From Actinoplanes sp. TBRC 11911 (GTDB lineage: Bacteria; Actinomycetota; Actinomycetes; Mycobacteriales; Micromonosporaceae), in NCBI RefSeq assembly GCF_012933445.1, contig NZ_JABBNC010000043.1:1-64000 (forward strand): a stretch of 64,000 nt of DNA. Reading direction: 5' to 3'. The translations under genes were made by a program, and so were the position numbers. Every line of letters starts with the position of its first letter. The first letter of the stretch is position 1. The notes under the pieces are model-generated. The model was not told the origin of the DNA. It saw nothing but the letters and a program-made list of their open reading frames with translations, and made no database searches. This document shows, piece by piece, positions 29,501 through 35,760 of this stretch.

Positions 29501-32500
29501 GCCTGCTCCTTGCCCTTCGCGCCGTAATTGCCCGGCGCCGATGCGGCCTTCGCCTTGGCTTTCGCCGGCGGCGGCTCGGCCTTCGCTTTGGCTTTCCCCT
29601 TGTCCTTCGGGGCGTGCGACGGCGTCTGAACCCCGTCGTCCGGCGCGAGGTCCGCCGGCGTCCCGGTCATTTCCCGTACGGGTCCGGCCTGGGCGCTTAC
29701 GTGGTCGATGGCCGCGAGGTCGGTGCCATCGAGGTAGTCGACACCGTGCGCACCGGGTTGCACGGGCAGCGTGTAAACGTCGCTGCCCATGACACCGGGG
29801 CGATCGGCGCCCCGGAACAGGTGGTTGTCGGAGGTGTAGCCCTCCTTGGCGCCGAGGTAGTGCATGACCTCGTGCACGCCGACCGCGGGTGTGTCGTGGC
29901 GGCTCCACAGGTGCTGATGGACGTCCGCGGCCGGATCGTTGGTGACCTCGACGGGCGGATTCCGCTTCGGATCGGTGTCCCAGTCGTTCAGCATCCCGGC
30001 ACGCCACGGCGGCGTGTCGAAGGTCAGGTTGACGTGCAGCCGGTGACCGTCGGCCAGAGTGTGCTTGCCGTTGACCATCGTGCCGATGGTCTGCTGGACC
30101 TGCCGCCCGTACTCGGCGCGCTGTTCGGGCGGGATGGCGTCGTTGCGTGAGACCAGATCCAGGTGGACGTCGAACGCCCGCACCTTGGTGCCGTCCGGTG
30201 CGGTGAACTCGCGCATCCGGAAGTCGATCGTGGTGTTCTCGCCGCGCAGTTTGCCGGTGCCGAAGGCGATCGTGTTCTTCGCAGCGGGCACGAACCGCTC
30301 GGTCCGCAGCCTCTTGGGCTCGGCGTTGTCGTACGCGGCCTGCCAGTCCCGTGGCATGGTGCCGGTCTCGTCGCCGGTCACGGTTACCGGCGGTGTCACC
30401 GTGCCGGGCCGCGGCTGCGGGGGCGCGGACGACGGTGTCTGCGTCGTGAGCGGATTGTTCTTGAGAGCTTCGTTGGTGTCCCGGGCCAGCTTCACCAGCC
30501 GGCCGACAGCCTCCTTGTCGGCACCCTTGCGGACGTCCCCGATGGTTTTCTGGATGTCCTGCTGGCGCTGCTTCCCGACCGGGCTGACGCTGTGGAAGGC
30601 GATGTCGCCCAGATCGCCGGCGAAGCCCGGGTCGATGCCGGCGTAATCGTCGTTGGACTTGATGAGGTGCTGCACCTGGTCGACCCAGGTGCCCTTGTCC
30701 GCGTGGCTCTGCGGCACCGAATCCGGCCGCGACGGATCGTAGTTCTGCAGCAGCCGGTCGCTCTCGGTGGTGATCGCCAGCGCCGAGTCGAAGACCGCGA
30801 TCCGGTGCGGTTCGCTCAGGACGAAGCCGCGGTTGGTCTTAACCGATTCGGCCAGGCCACGTCCCTCCTTGGAGGTGTACGTGAGCGCGGTCGAGTTGTT
30901 GGACTGCACCCCGAACGTAATGTCGGTCTCCAGCGCGGTCATGCCGTCGCTGACGCGGATCAGGGTGTTCGGTTCGGGCAGGTAAACCGAGCGCGAATCC
31001 ACCTGCGCCATGGCGTCCCGGACCGCGCGGTCGCGCTGGTTCGCCTGGATCGCGGTGGGGTCGGTGCCGGCGCCGAACCGGTACCCGCCGCTGAACATCT
31101 GAGCGTCCGGGTTCGCGGCGGTCACGGTGTCAGCGAGATTGAACATCGGCCCGGTGTCGCCGGTGGCGGAGAGGATGTCCGCGTCACCGGTGTGGATGAA
31201 AGCCGGCGCGCCGTCGCCCTGCGCGATGAGGCCGGACAGCATGCGCTCGGAGTCCGGGTGCCGGATCAGGCTTTCCCGAATTGCCGCGTACGGGATGGTG
31301 GCCTGATCCGGCCGCGCGTCGGCCTTGATGGCGGAGTTGCTCCACTGGAACCCGACGATCCGCACCGGGAACGGCAGGTTCGCGTGGCTCGCCTGGTTGG
31401 CCAGCGCGTTGACCTTGTTGCGGATCTCGTTCTCGCTGACGTCCCGCGCGAAGCCGTTGACCCCGATGACGAGCCCGAAGCGCCCGTCCATGGTGCCGTC
31501 CGCGAACCCCTCCCGGTACTTGCCGATGAGGACGTCAAGGTTGGTGCCGACGGTGGCCGGGACGGTGGCAAGGTAGGTGGGGAGCCCCTCGGTGTTCGCC
31601 GTACGCGGTGGGGTCGTGCCGATCTGCCGGCTGACAACTTGGTGGAAACCGAAGCGCCGCTGCGCGTTCTGGAAATCCGCCGACCCGGACGCGACCATGG
31701 GCGCCTGCTTGGGCGCATGCGACGGCGTCTGAACCGCCTCACCCGGCGTCTGAGTCTCGCTCGGCGTCCGGATTCCGCCGGGTGCGGCCGGTGGCGAGGC
31801 CGCGTTCACGGCGACAGAATCAACATTGACCGCGTATACGCCTTGGCCGTCAACATTGATTCCGACAGCGTCAATGTTGATTGCTTCAACGTTGACGGTG
31901 TCTATGTTGACTTCGCCGATGTCGAATGCGTCAGCGGTCGGGGCCTCGACCGGCGGCGGTGGGCTCTGCCGCGCGCGGTTGATGGCCTGGGCTCCGCGGT
32001 TGGTCGACGGCGACGAGCTGGTGCTCGGAGCCGTGTTCACCGTGCGGGGCCCGGTGCCCGCGGCTGCGTTGGTGGCCGTGTTCGAGCTAGCTGCGGTGTT
32101 CGGATTGTTCGCGGTGTTCGGGTCGCTGTTCGACGGCGCGTCGATGTCGATGGGGACGCTAATGCCGGCGAGGGCGCTGCCGGAGCCGACGCCGGTGTTT
32201 GCGGGAGCCGACCCGATGCCGACTTCCGCTGGCCCCGCGCCGATATTCGCTGGCCCCGCGCCGGTGTTCGCCAGGCCGGGGCCGACATTCGCGGACGCCG
32301 GGCCGATGCCGACGCTTGAGGGTGTCGGGCTTGCCGGACCCGCGTCGGCCGGCCTGGCGTCTGCCGGAGGCGGCGCGTTGATGCCGCCGGTCCCGACCGC
32401 CGTGGGACTCGTGCCGGGAGTTGTGGTGGGCGATTCCACCGCATTCACTGAACCGTTGCTGCTCGATCCCGCGTTGGCGTTGCCGCCTGTGCCCGTGCCG

Positions 32501-34263
32501 TTTTTGCCGACAGTGCCCGCGTCGGTGTTCCCGCCCGTGTCCGCGTTGGATGGTGCCGTGGCGGAGCCCGGTGGCGCGTCGGACCCGCCGATCGGTGACC
32601 CCGTGGCGGTGTCGTTACCGACCGTGCCTGACCCAGAGTTGGTACCTGACGGTCCGAGACCGCCGTTGTTAACACCGCCGTCACTTGCCGCCGGCTGGCC
32701 GGCGTCGCCGACCGTCGCGCCCCCGGCCCCCGCGCCGGCTTCGATGGCGCCTCCCGACCCGATGCTCGACGGACCGTCGGCGCCGCGAACGGATCCGTCG
32801 CTACCAGCGCCCGAGCTGCCGCCGGCCGAGTTATGCCCGCCGGCACCAGAATCGCCGGACCCGGTGCCAGCCGACCCCGCGTCCGACGAGCCTGCGCCCG
32901 TCGGTTTTGCACCGGTCGAGTCCGTGCCGGACGACCCTGCGCCGGTCGAGTCCGTGCCGGACGACCCAGCGCCGGATGAGCCTGCGTTGGATGAGCCTGC
33001 GCCAGCCGAGCCTGCGCCAGCCGAGCCTGCGCCAGCCGAGCCCGCGCCAGCCGAGCCCGCGCCGGTCGAGCCTGCGTTGGATGAGCCTGCGCCGGATGGC
33101 CCTGCGCCGGTCGAGCCCGCGCCGGATGAGCCTGTGCCGGACGATCCTGCGCCCGAGCCACCCGCCCCGGATGACCCCCCGCCCGAGGCCCCTGCCCCGG
33201 ACGGCGATGGGGCGCCTACCCCTGATGGTCCCGCTCCGGACAGACCGCCTGCCACGCCGCCGGATGCGCCCGGGCCCACCGCCGGCGGTGGCGTGCCGCC
33301 GCCGGCCGATGGCGTTACGTGCGGGCCGGCGCCGACCGCCGAGTCCAGCGTGGGCGGTGGCGGCAGCGCGCCGGCGCCCTGCGGGCCGCCGTGGCCGTGG
33401 CCGCCGCCGCCGATCTCCTGGGCCCAGTGGTGGGCCATGCCGCCCAGGATCGAGCTGGAGAAGGTGGCCAAGCCGTTGAAGCCGCCGCCGCCGAGCATCA
33501 CCGAGAACAGGCCCTCGAAGCCGGTTTCGCCCGCCCCGGACAGACCCTCTTTGAAGTAGATGTTCTTGCTGAACTTCGGGAAGAACTTGCCGCCGATCGC
33601 GTGCACGCCGGCCGCCCCGCCGCCGATGAACACTCCGCCCGCGAAGCCCAGGCCCAAGTCCTTGTAGTCGATGCCCTTGCGGTTGCCCTCGAGGATCTGC
33701 GCGAGCTGACCCGCGGCGCCCTGCCAGACCTCCTCCAGGCCCTCCTCGATCGCCTCCCACATGAGGTGCATCAGGGTTTGCCGGAGGCGCGCCCGGAGCT
33801 GCCCGATCAGCGTCCCGACGATCTCCTGGCCGATTTTGATGAGGCCGGGCACAGCGGCCGCGCCGAAGCCGCTGGACAGGGCGATCGCGATCTCGACGAC
33901 CTGGGTGAAGGCGGCGATGACGACGGCGTACTGGGTGGACTCCGAGTCCAGCGCGAACTGGAAGGACGCGCCGCCCAGGGCGTTCGAGATGTCGCCGCCG
34001 GAGGGGACGTCCTTGGTGATCTCGCGGAAGAACGTGTTGAACGCGTCGGCCGCGGGGCCTTCAAGGTAGCCGTTCAGGGCGTTGCCCAGGTTCGCCGTCC
34101 CGGACAGCCCGCCCAGCAGCGTGTTGGTGAAGGCGTACAGGTCGTTGCCCATGTCCCGCAGCGCGGACGGGTCGGCCTTGGGGAACTGTTCGCCTACGCC
34201 GTACAGGATGAGGTCGTAGACCCACTGCCACTGGGGGTCGTCCGGGATGTGGAAGTCGGGCAC
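20512..34263 (-). CDS. Giant CpnT-like T7SS polymorphic toxin with ADP-ribosyltransferase C-terminus
   Basis: A 4583-residue protein. Residues 1-310: helical WXG100-like/CpnT-type N-terminal domain. About 320-790: Gly/Ala/Ser- then Asn/Thr/Pro-rich disorder. About 858-1274 and 1601-2015: two homologous modules, each with a G-D-x-D motif (D1027/D1029 and D1764/D1766), GT-A-like by inference. About 1300-1535: zincin-like domain with HEVMH at 1464-1468 and a VMGSD Met-turn candidate near 1490. About 2080-3130: long beta-rich region. About 3130-3260: charged coiled coil, followed by more beta-rich sequence. About 3918-4058: caspase-like fold with His3955 and Cys3993. About 4300-4583: ADP-ribosyltransferase with Arg4477, Ser4498-Thr-Ser and Glu4538-x-Glu4540. 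The TPSHAPK linker occurs three times between modules. The upstream WXG-type gene is 3 nt away and the downstream gene overlaps. Confidence 0.85.
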   Translation of the reverse strand: MPDFHIPDDPQWQWVYDLILYGVGEQFPKADPSALRDMGNDLYAFTNTLLGGLSGTANLGNALNGYLEGPAADAFNTFFREITKDVPSGGDISNALGGASFQFALDSESTQYAVVIAAFTQVVEIAIALSSGFGAAAVPGLIKIGQEIVGTLIGQLRARLRQTLMHLMWEAIEEGLEEVWQGAAGQLAQILEGNRKGIDYKDLGLGFAGGVFIGGGAAGVHAIGGKFFPKFSKNIYFKEGLSGAGETGFEGLFSVMLGGGGFNGLATFSSSILGGMAHHWAQEIGGGGHGHGGPQGAGALPPPPTLDSAVGAGPHVTPSAGGGTPPPAVGPGASGGVAGGLSGAGPSGVGAPSPSGAGASGGGSSGAGGSGAGSSGTGSSGAGSTGAGPSGAGSSNAGSTGAGSAGAGSAGAGSAGAGSAGAGSSNAGSSGAGSSGTDSTGAGSSGTDSTGAKPTGAGSSDAGSAGTGSGDSGAGGHNSAGGSSGAGSDGSVRGADGPSSIGSGGAIEAGAGAGGATVGDAGQPAASDGGVNNGGLGPSGTNSGSGTVGNDTATGSPIGGSDAPPGSATAPSNADTGGNTDAGTVGKNGTGTGGNANAGSSSNGSVNAVESPTTTPGTSPTAVGTGGINAPPPADARPADAGPASPTPSSVGIGPASANVGPGLANTGAGPANIGAGPAEVGIGSAPANTGVGSGSALAGISVPIDIDAPSNSDPNTANNPNTAASSNTATNAAAGTGPRTVNTAPSTSSSPSTNRGAQAINRARQSPPPPVEAPTADAFDIGEVNIDTVNVEAINIDAVGINVDGQGVYAVNVDSVAVNAASPPAAPGGIRTPSETQTPGEAVQTPSHAPKQAPMVASGSADFQNAQRRFGFHQVVSRQIGTTPPRTANTEGLPTYLATVPATVGTNLDVLIGKYREGFADGTMDGRFGLVIGVNGFARDVSENEIRNKVNALANQASHANLPFPVRIVGFQWSNSAIKADARPDQATIPYAAIRESLIRHPDSERMLSGLIAQGDGAPAFIHTGDADILSATGDTGPMFNLADTVTAANPDAQMFSGGYRFGAGTDPTAIQANQRDRAVRDAMAQVDSRSVYLPEPNTLIRVSDGMTALETDITFGVQSNNSTALTYTSKEGRGLAESVKTNRGFVLSEPHRIAVFDSALAITTESDRLLQNYDPSRPDSVPQSHADKGTWVDQVQHLIKSNDDYAGIDPGFAGDLGDIAFHSVSPVGKQRQQDIQKTIGDVRKGADKEAVGRLVKLARDTNEALKNNPLTTQTPSSAPPQPRPGTVTPPVTVTGDETGTMPRDWQAAYDNAEPKRLRTERFVPAAKNTIAFGTGKLRGENTTIDFRMREFTAPDGTKVRAFDVHLDLVSRNDAIPPEQRAEYGRQVQQTIGTMVNGKHTLADGHRLHVNLTFDTPPWRAGMLNDWDTDPKRNPPVEVTNDPAADVHQHLWSRHDTPAVGVHEVMHYLGAKEGYTSDNHLFRGADRPGVMGSDVYTLPVQPGAHGVDYLDGTDLAAIDHVSAQAGPVREMTGTPADLAPDDGVQTPSHAPKDKGKAKAKAEPPPAKAKAKAASAPGNYGAKGKEQATTSGSDHMVDKGSTSFRNAQKSFRFAPLTPRVINPDPPARPAGNANLPTIVATVPATTRTNLGELVDKYAAAFRDNSDQGRFALVIGLNGNLSRNPQAARDIQREVGSLAVKKGVTFPVVVVPFTWDGNASSDSDQKSIPYGAIRETIIRHDQTQTVLNQLRDQAPDAPVFVHIGDSDVHDMTGVFEKLTDVASRHPDAELISGGYRLHEGKNETGSPAVTAEVIAKANTQNDADLALREEMAKIDGRLVYLPEPNTFLRMRQDSLEKNVTFGVPSANDAANLLYTSKEGLGLADSLLANRKDATEGAKQVVFDASLALTTDGRRLLQNFTGEADVIPQSHLDRNTWQDQVQHLVAKYPADYPGITPETVRKLADMAFQPATGVDKAPLQEYFRGLGWTGRRSDPDHVLRLIKLRFVTEKAVRENLPAAPPAPPPPPPPSVVRAAGPAPAASTSADAGPVQTPSHAPRRPTPGAGAADENVQDDIVPADDTVPAIIVHAPDDPDPDPAPVDLLRQKLPRYLRDNQSLGMAQQVRTTEGEDLSAKVRELAPGIDEAVLTDLTNDVRHDLAPFVGAGRPYPVTVNGKPAELVVTATLDFREMTLDDETARTRELTSQTRGSATNKMRATQDHHIEPRTTAWVTPPAVFGAGGSIPTAPQTSQANMHRTTFKTTTDVVVGDQRAVTVPVTFTAVLRTPGEHDRSVDAARSVGLTVPATLTEPDPLPERAADAPQMAKEPPKRFGVESVVGPREDTYFDQVAEMLDEMGLGDVTRVGSHGRTVLRNLFSDASLQWNMGRSIAFDTSNAPGIDPHKGWVTSDALVRSPRGWRRLFPGRNRAIQYRTVARQMQIVENVEGVTHKDVQRMGGTETAGTAVERPWNAYVMGGAGLDVAPVSIAVGPRVGVGRRGPHTQDNNERANHTERLTATGPAIRYQTVYELQVRVVGHPPRFLRGNLSTLQWTTPDRARGTLLLPDDPGRVFRKGDDRQYYGPTQLEHGRSFGGAIVNDLSGGDKVYSHLLEVLRDVPGHKGLKLDRDTFLKQFGDETLGKGLSAGVQAILSRDATARTKLSNRHLRYLLDRMVGPGLEIPLVKQGRMHDYTTIVTIKGKLDDLSDGPLSDRGAYQIEAKRHTTAGTTAGRDTSTTGELSVDAYVLGQAGAATGGVFGGPKVAVTRTRGHDTTAERRTAFDSRYGALLTPDGDFDDVDMREFQGTLNVQATMQSSVRLNANMRRLSVGRPGHGLPEVVAASARELKTFPLKLKLLVPEHRVSETKPPARTVAEPPRHRAPIEQPPPLNKVTGGYSHDLDGARIESFIGLEHLQDAVRDTLVKAADDPIFRFPDGRISNAIGDNLSPERLKDQPEVFSRPISLTGLTHQRRADDAIGNAKVRLRPTNPRILPPGEFERVRRGLAGGSSARDRRGWAVDASFTAGGFVSSTGPAADDGGHTSAGGARVTTTITPWQRTWGGIKENMVSGLTKVRLGGRPQRRVLVQVDVDAEIVAEARHASNLDPFGLASPDVKRAGARMTMPDAVLMWLTMEQVHRMREADLARAHGEADVAMQHRHGGLLEKLLGEQGHERERQWAVHETQRADLARAQHDRSTEDRGTLMAAVRPGQDERESAELRDRQVREVRALADEQERARADLARGHDRQRDDARFRQQTESAQLDVERPAPPVDNPPAGTLPPARLSATDHPSFGIGGISTPVDLGDRIEQLRQRLADEVGEQIAHALLPDSPLEQPHDNVHALRTFLAGAHHHAAGAINGGPRLPLRLEGRFGGHTYHVTLRAAFGNAPAFVGVEHVDELTVTDRATSTTAVTNTHGRTLATVAVAVQGQGLANDKPADGQPPQDNGHGPATVAAGGGLAGSAALATKNVRDTKTGSRTHEQSLTVRGPVATYHGDLRLDITVTGHGLPAEGVTLQQIRPVDVHQHASDRRPDGELGKASAATRVPLAQLGDDARKRWRTDAGADSLPEAGRFAVEHLFTRLADLHQAAEDALRASGVTVDENVRTAIRNGLTPATAKAGLPVMRDGTFRLPIPAGLGRELVLDARLLRGPAFVSADADVELGGSVEGLRLDTVEETSGHKFGLRTNLPMVAGGVQHPDGAKELGHPGVDNPHARHPFAAVTDRTHLEQPLYATNAQRMGKATANVRDDLDPIEQQPSSATGDDPITRNLAYRIEYRLIARSPDGRAAAGVEVAVGNAAAIRMDEAAARERTGTDLPPALRASATALADAGRTWTAAVQRRDVAATRPGADLAPIDAAVTQAETAWWQAHAEHDQQVAAFAHPPAPEAPMWRVWDGPAVDYDAQGRPALRGPLPDLAANPDREPVIEPVIVPRDPATTLVLAGDDEPAARLVAAVPGHFTVVAHGTRDGVVHDGRTLTPAEVAAMIQAHPSWAGQPVVLIVCDTGAPDGFAQQLAGLLPDTTVVAPDGPAWTTADGAVFVTETVGHDPDGRPVPRIPPTGTWRRYRAGADDGETGPHLTTVTDPREPAHRWAPWGRPFADRPLSGARNELEDYGDEYESLLLKEFRKVDVAPAIAKAKAVTAAVQPDKAERASSLADLIGDDTASALEASFRKLADARDWTLAEKLGLDVEALKETPPGDGDARSLYFLRVLEPDPKRRMDLAGKFATKAWLRPLALVVAADKAGMPFHGIRADGLTNQVELFEKLVRAGVTLGDEQRENLPYESMYFHRYVGQTEQFVATGRNEWKTAERLLTLQKYLVERRDKLPEAYRRMGNEWEARNGITVAEMRKRVSVAQTAALVYYTGGHYKLIHGVLEDPASQDSPADPAPMREALLLLMDKNLAKGAVSDGVGLFDYDERLSYMRTEYQQLFKLPDNARMLAAIRTDMVKRIDEILPGLWLEMRSHADMAVDALRALPPISGITVFRAHPDAPGLTKGAEFSMKSVASTSRNGEAPKAFMTPDRILLELRLNGYGGRDVQLHSSFMEEEEILLAPGSRFRILDEQLENGIRKIIAEEIEPIGYDGTARGTHHG
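28096..31731 (-). repeat. Three copies of a QTPSHAP linker repeat within the giant gene
   Basis: The octapeptide QTPSHAPK/R is encoded at 31708-31731, 29605-29628 and 28096-28119. Each copy sits at a module boundary: before DxD module 1, before DxD module 2, and before the long beta-rich region. A weaker version, QTPSSAP, falls after module 1. Confidence 0.8.
31800..31930 (-). repeat. Alternating Val-Asn-Val-Asp repeat tract in the giant protein
   Basis: About 40 residues (roughly 778-821) alternate hydrophobic and Asn/Asp positions, as in VNIDTVNVEAINIDAVGINV. The pattern suggests a small beta-roll or a stack of short strands; Asn/Asp could bind calcium. Function unknown. Confidence 0.6.
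32866..33165 (-). repeat. 15-bp tandem repeat encoding Gly-Ala-Gly-Ser type pentapeptides
   Basis: Imperfect 15-bp units such as GCCAGCCGAGCCTGC run in tandem. On the coding strand they give five-residue units of the GSAGA/GSSGA kind. Four consecutive units at about 33001-33060 are almost identical, so copy number probably varies between strains. Confidence 0.75.
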
Positions 34264-34266
34264 GGG

Positions 34267-35175
34267 TCAGAGGGGTGTGGCGCTGCCGTCGGCGGTGTAG
34301 CCGACGTACATCGGGCGGTACCCGGCGGCCAGCGGATCGGCGTGCGGATTGTCCTTGACCAGGAAGAACTGCCGGCCGTCCGGGTCGATGGCGGTGCCGT
34401 CCGGCGCGGTGACCGAGGTGTAGACGACCGGCGAGACCGAGTCGTAGAGGTTCGCGTCGACCCGGGTGGTGCCGTCCGGCATCGGGTTCAGCGCTTCCAA
34501 CCGGAAACCGGAGGGCAACGGCTGACCCCCGACCAGCGCCGTACGGAATTCCGGCCGCTCCACATAGGACGAGATGGCAGGGGTGGCCGCGACGAGACCG
34601 TTCGTGGTGGGCAGCAGCGGCTCCGCGGGAGAGGCGAGCGAGCCTGCCGGGGTACCCAAAGTGGGCTCGGATAACCGCGGCTCCAAGGGCGTCCCCGAAC
34701 GGGCCTCCAGACGCGTCCCCGATCGCGCCCCCAAAGGCGTCCCGGAAAGCGGCTCAAGCGGCATCGCGGATCGCGGCTCAAGAGGCGCCCCGGATCGCGG
34801 CTCGAGCGGCGCCGCAGAGCCACCCCCGGTAACCGAGAGATTGCTGAAGTCGTGGCCCATCTTGTAACCGGCCGTCCGCGCGTCGTCATCGACCTCGCGA
34901 TACATCTTCCCGCTCTCGCGCAGCCCGGCCGCCGTGTACTCCAGCGACCCCTTCACCCCGCCGACCAGGTTCTCCAGGTTGTCGAGCCCGGACAGGAACT
35001 TCTGCGAGAACTCGCGGCCCATGTCGTCGTCGCCCCACGCGTCCGCATACTGCACGCGCAGCGCCTGCAACCGCCGCAGGTAGTCGTCGTACATCACGGC
35101 GTGGTCGGCGTACCGGTCGCCGAGCGCCGACACCCCTTCCGGGTCGACCCAGATCCGGCCGTTGACCTCGCTCAT
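34267..35175 (-). CDS. WXG-type T7SS substrate with octapeptide repeats
   Basis: A 302-residue protein without signal peptide. Residues 1-115 form a helical hairpin of the ESX-substrate type, with AWGDDDMGREF at the turn and YREVD near residue 92, matching the YxxxD/E secretion signal. Residues 122-169 are six octapeptides of the form xPLEPRSG. The C-terminal 100 residues (SGFRLEALNPMPDGTTRVDA onward) look beta-rich. The start at 35175 overlaps the stop of the YbaB-like gene, and the giant toxin gene begins 3 nt after its stop. It may be co-secreted with the giant or act as its partner. Confidence 0.75.
   Translation of the reverse strand: MSEVNGRIWVDPEGVSALGDRYADHAVMYDDYLRRLQALRVQYADAWGDDDMGREFSQKFLSGLDNLENLVGGVKGSLEYTAAGLRESGKMYREVDDDARTAGYKMGHDFSNLSVTGGGSAAPLEPRSGAPLEPRSAMPLEPLSGTPLGARSGTRLEARSGTPLEPRLSEPTLGTPAGSLASPAEPLLPTTNGLVAATPAISSYVERPEFRTALVGGQPLPSGFRLEALNPMPDGTTRVDANLYDSVSPVVYTSVTAPDGTAIDPDGRQFFLVKDNPHADPLAAGYRPMYVGYTADGSATPL
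34669..34812 (-). repeat. 24-bp tandem repeat (six octapeptides)
   Basis: Six consecutive eight-residue units, for example APLEPRSG, APLEPRSA, MPLEPLSG and TPLGARSG, in a linker between the WXG-like domain and the C-terminal domain. The units have diverged at the DNA level. Confidence 0.75.
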
Positions 35176-35579
35176 TCCTGCGTCTCCCGGATGCCCAGGA
35201 TCTCGCGCACGCTGGTGGCCATCCGCGGTTCCTTCGGCATGTACGCGTCGACGCCTTCCTTGCCCCGCACCATCGCGGCGGCGTCCACACCGTCCGGCAG
35301 CATGGGCGCGAGAATCCGGGTGGCTTCCTCGAACGCCGCCTCCTTGGCCTCGTTGAAGGTGGCCAGCACGACGGCGGTGAGGTCGGCCGGTGTCATCCGC
35401 CGGTACGCGCCGTTCGCGAACTGGATGTCGGTCAGGACGCCGTTCTGACCGACAGTAACCGTCACTTCGCGGCGGGGCGACGTCGCGGATGCGGAAATCT
35501 CGCTCATCCGGCGCTGCATGTCGCTCAGGTTGTCGCGCTGCCGCTGGTATTCCTCGAAGAGTCGTTCGATGCGATCCAT
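35172..35579 (-). CDS. YbaB/EbfC-like protein, first gene of the toxin operon
   Basis: A 135-residue protein. A long N-terminal helix (RIERLFEEYQRQRDNLSDMQ) is followed by strands VTVTVGQNGVLTDIQFANG and a C-terminal helix, the YbaB fold. YbaB proteins are known as small DNA-binding dimers, but in T7SS loci such proteins recur and may instead bind WXG substrates or the machine. The ATG at 35579 has AAAGGAG upstream at good spacing, which decides the start. It leads the leftward operon and its stop overlaps the next start. Confidence 0.7.
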   Translation of the reverse strand: MDRIERLFEEYQRQRDNLSDMQRRMSEISASATSPRREVTVTVGQNGVLTDIQFANGAYRRMTPADLTAVVLATFNEAKEAAFEEATRILAPMLPDGVDAAAMVRGKEGVDAYMPKEPRMATSVREILGIRETQE

Positions 35580-35717
35580 CAGGCCGGACTCCTTTCGTGG
35601 CAACGGATCCCGGGATAACGCGCGAGACGCTAGCACGCTTCGGGCCGGTTCCCGAGAGTCTGTGATGCTTCACAAAGGAAAGTGTGAGTCCGTAACTTTT
35701 GGTTCATCCTTAGATGG

Positions 35718-35750
35718 TTGACAGGGCAACGTCCTAAACGTTTGTATGCT
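35718..35750 (+). promoter_or_regulatory. Candidate promoter of the T7SS operon with palindrome in a long spacer
   Basis: TTGACA at 35718-35723 and TATGCT at 35745-35750 are good -35 and -10 hexamers, but the spacer is 21 bp. A palindrome AACGT-CCTAA-ACGTT fills 35728-35742 between them. Over-long spacers with a central dyad are the layout of MerR-activated promoters. Transcription from this -10 would start just before the ATG at 35761. Confidence 0.4.
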
Positions 35751-35760
35751 CGCCGTGACG

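Noticed and set aside
31826..33559. Plus-strand frame encoding a Pro/Ala/Glu-rich repeat protein opposite the giant's low-complexity tract
   Set aside because: It is the complement of the 15-bp repeat region. The minus frame is continuous with recognised domains on both sides, so the plus frame is an artefact.
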